Source: Daphnia pulex (Eukaryota; Arthropoda; Branchiopoda; Diplostraca; Daphniidae). From it: DNA of 64,000 bases. The notes beneath the pieces were generated by a model. It saw only the letters and a list, made by a program, of their open reading frames with translations, was not told the origin of the DNA and did not search any database. The stretch is from NCBI RefSeq assembly GCF_021134715.1, contig NC_060028.1, positions 7,028,501-7,092,500 on the forward strand. Direction: 5' to 3'. Shown here one piece after another: positions 61,602 through 64,000 of this stretch. The translations under genes were made by a program, and so were the position numbers. The stretch's first letter is position 1. The number at the start of each line of letters is the position of its first letter.

Positions 61602-63471
61602 ATGAGTTTTGCTGCTCAACAACACTCGCTTTCTTTAACACAGTCAAACGTCACTACCAGATTGATATCAATGTTGATCCTACTTATCTCTGTAACAAAT
61701 GTGTTTCTGCTTAGCTTTACGCAAGCAGCAAGTATCCATTCACATTTTGATTCACAGTGCAACCATGTGCATCCAAAGCCTAACGATGTAAGTATGAACT
61801 TCTAACCGCCTTTCTGAAACCCTTGACAAATTTGTAATTACTATTCTTCAAAACCTCTCAATTTGTCACTTTGATGTTCATGTCTTGAGTTTATCTTGAG
61901 TTCATCTTGTGTTTTTTGTTCCGAGTCTAATGACATATTTATTTGTGTTGTGTTATGAATGCCAGTGTTGACTGATGCTGATCAGAAACCCAGTTGCAAT
62001 AGCCAAGTTGATGAACGTCAGTCGCTCGTTCTATAGTGAAGGCAGCGCGTCGAATTTTAAAACACTCTTTTCATTCGGCTCTCATCCGTGAACCGTTACG
62101 TCGCACACGCGGACGGTTATCGAGGCGTACTCGTAATGTTTACTAGGCTACCAAGATCTTTGGCAGCATATGGTCCTTCACTCCTGCTGGTTGTTGTCGT
62201 GGTCTTGGCCATTAAGCCTATATCCTTTGAAATACCATCAGGACCCGTTACAGTCGAGTGGGTTAGATTTAACGCCAAACCTGTATAGGGAGAAGTGAGA
62301 ATGAGGCACACATTCAGTGAATATGTTGACAGAATAGAAGGAAAAATAGAATCCCGTTACGCACCGATTTTTTCCTTCTTTCCCCATTTCTATTTTTTTT
62401 TCCCCGATAGATTTTCAACTAGATGAGAATTAACGAGGACTGGTAGCCTCCTTTTGCAAACAGTGGTCAATATAAGAAATTTAATTATTGGTACAATCTC
62501 TCTCACACATAGATAATACACGGCGTTCATCTCGAATCGGAACACGTGATGAAGCGCAGGAGCTTAGACCAGCGGCTTCGCGTAAAAATATATTACGACA
62601 CCAGCGTTTATAAGTACACCATAAAATTGCTTAATAAAAATGATTGGTTTTTGTAATATCGAATTTATTCGTTTTTGTGTACTGTGCAGGTTAGACGAGG
62701 CCATGTTTGAACTCATCAATGTGAGTAGTATACATTTTCCATTCCAGTTTGACGAGATTTTCTCATGCATTGTACATTGACATTTGACAGAATACGGTTC
62801 TTCCTGAAGCCGTCAGCTATTGGGAACGGGCTTTGATGGTCCGCAAGACGGAATCGGTTATCCGCCTGAGTCGGTAAATTTTCCAGTCTTTCTTGTTCGT
62901 TTCCCGCATACTGTAAACCGAAAAAAAAAAGAAAAAGAAAAATAGGTAATGAAGGTGATTTCTTTTGTCTTTGTTTATTTCTTGTGACCATAGAAAATGC
63001 CGAAACAATCAAGTGTTCCTGGTTCCCAACGATCCTCATCCCTATTGCATGAATGCGTGCGAGGCTGCCACAATGTGTGGAGAAGTTCAGGTGCCAGAAC
63101 ATCACCTTGAGGTTTGTGTTATCATCATCCGACCAAATTATACGACCACTTTGCCAAAAAACGTTTTCTGTTTTTTTATAGTCGTGCCGGGTATGCGATG
63201 CCCAAGGCAAGCAGTGCCGCTCTCTGGGAGAAGGAGCCGGAGTAGGTATCAAGGATGCAGATTTCGTCTTCTACGTTTCAGCTATGGATACTGGTAATTT
63301 AACACACACATTATTCGTGTGGTATACTGCTTAAGTATACGCTTGCACCTTTCAAACGCAACTGGCTGAAATGTATTTAAAATGTGTTATCTTTTTTTCA
63401 ACAGAGCGTTGCCAGAAGGGAATGACTGTGGCTTATGCCGCCCATTGTCAACAAGAGGTTTCACTCGATAG
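61602..63471 (+). CDS. LMLN: Leishmanolysin-like peptidase (invadolysin), 5' part
   Basis: M8-family zinc metallopeptidase involved in cell migration, mitosis and lipid droplets in animals. Seven exons are in the window: 61602-61787, 62513-62613, 62690-62720, 62791-62873, 62994-63111, 63182-63293, 63405-63471; phases agree and give 232 full codons. A signal peptide/anchor (RLISMLILLISVTNVFLLSF) is followed by CNHVHPKPND, LRVKIYYDTSVYKLDEAMF, NTVLPEAVSYWERALMVRK, KCRNNQVFLVPNDPHPYC, TMCGEVQVPEHHLESCRVC, GAGVGIKDADFVFYVSAMDT and ERCQKGMTVAYAAHCQQEV. The gene continues past the right edge: the next conserved block and the catalytic HExxH motif are not present. The start is the first Met before the signal peptide. 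Confidence 0.94.
61788..62512 (+). other. First intron of the invadolysin gene
   Basis: A 725-base intron. The open frame at 62088-62288 has a hydrophobic run (LLLVVVVVLAIKP) but no splice-compatible role and is treated as chance. Confidence 0.6.
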
Positions 63472-64000
63472 GTGATTTTCTAATTTTCTAATTTCTTTCC
63501 TGTTAAGAAAACTAAGAGAGCGCAGAGTGAAAATCTGCCCCCATATTGAAACCGCACATAAAAATTGTGTTAATTACGGTTCTAACAACTCCCGCTGCTG
63601 CTACTAACTAGTCGTTGATGTGAATAGGAAATTCAACGGTTTTACTAAATTTTTCCCTTCCTCAGTGCGGAAGGTAGTAACTGTGAGGGCGCAGTTTTTT
63701 TTTTCGCCATCGCGAACGGTTCGTTCCGTGATGGGATTTCCGTGCAGCTCGGCGTGAGACTCGTATCACCAACCTGGAAAAACACATACATAGTTAACGG
63801 GTCATTCGGTTTCCACTAGCTTGAGAAACAGATATCGTAACTGGACGTGGATCAGTGCGCATCTTGGTGTTCTAACGAGTGTGACAGGTGGTGCTGCCAT
63901 ATCACACCGAGATGATCAGATTCACCTCATTACCGCATTCCTGTTTACTACGTTACTATACGTCTCGTTCCACTTACTGCGATTCACCTACTCTTTAAGT
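63472..64000 (+). other. Intron of the invadolysin gene running off the window
   Basis: It begins with GTGATT after exon 7. The expected next exon was not found before the window ends. Confidence 0.6.

Noticed and set aside
62088-62288. 66-aa plus-strand frame with a hydrophobic run inside the invadolysin intron
   Set aside because: No splice-compatible borders link it to neighbouring exons, and the family has no such segment between CNHVHPKPND and the HGV block.

Overview
This is a eukaryotic nuclear window, most likely from a small crustacean close to Daphnia. The evidence is arthropod-type proteins, introns of mostly 55-100 nt with GT-AG borders (one GC-AG case), compact neighbouring genes and tRNA-derived SINEs. 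The organism is inferred, not proven. All gene models were spliced by eye from exon frames, splice signals and family conservation, and reading phase closes in every model except one exon of mitochondrial EF-Tu.

Left part (1-19 kb). The window opens in a plus-strand gene with a FERM-F3-like segment and the first residues of a RasGEF catalytic domain; no continuation was found. About 17 kb of AT-rich, repeat-filled DNA follows. It holds a decayed transposase relic (6.4-8.9 kb), a psq-type helix-turn-helix fragment (10.7-11.05 kb), an inverted pair of tRNA-derived SINE copies (12.0-13.6 kb) and a perfect long palindrome with 276-bp arms (18.12-18.72 kb). A diverged relative of the palindrome lies at 1.4-1.66 kb.

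Middle part (19-47 kb). Plus strand: the AP-1/AP-2 beta adaptin gene (9 exons, 929 aa) and an LRR protein gene enclosed by short inverted repeats. Minus strand: a membrane-anchored AA15-type lytic polysaccharide monooxygenase (LPMO) and an ApoD-like lipocalin. Plus strand: EMG1/NEP1, the 18S rRNA pseudouridine methyltransferase. Then come two tandem minus-strand genes for proteins ending in a MYND zinc finger. The first carries a CtBP-binding motif and a 14-nt microexon; the second has polyQ/His tracts and a coiled coil.

Right part (47-64 kb). Mitochondrial EF-Tu (plus, with an apparent -1 frameshift) is followed by five minus-strand genes: an SVOP-like transporter, a small Gly-rich single-pass membrane protein, dihydrofolate reductase, a C2orf69 homologue and a two-pore-domain potassium channel with unusual selectivity filters. 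The window ends in the 5' part of leishmanolysin-like peptidase (invadolysin) on the plus strand.

Most genes are unrelated housekeeping or membrane genes; no operon-like logic is expected. The most notable items are the membrane-tethered LPMO, the perfect palindrome, the MYND tandem pair, the odd K2P filters and the EF-Tu frameshift.
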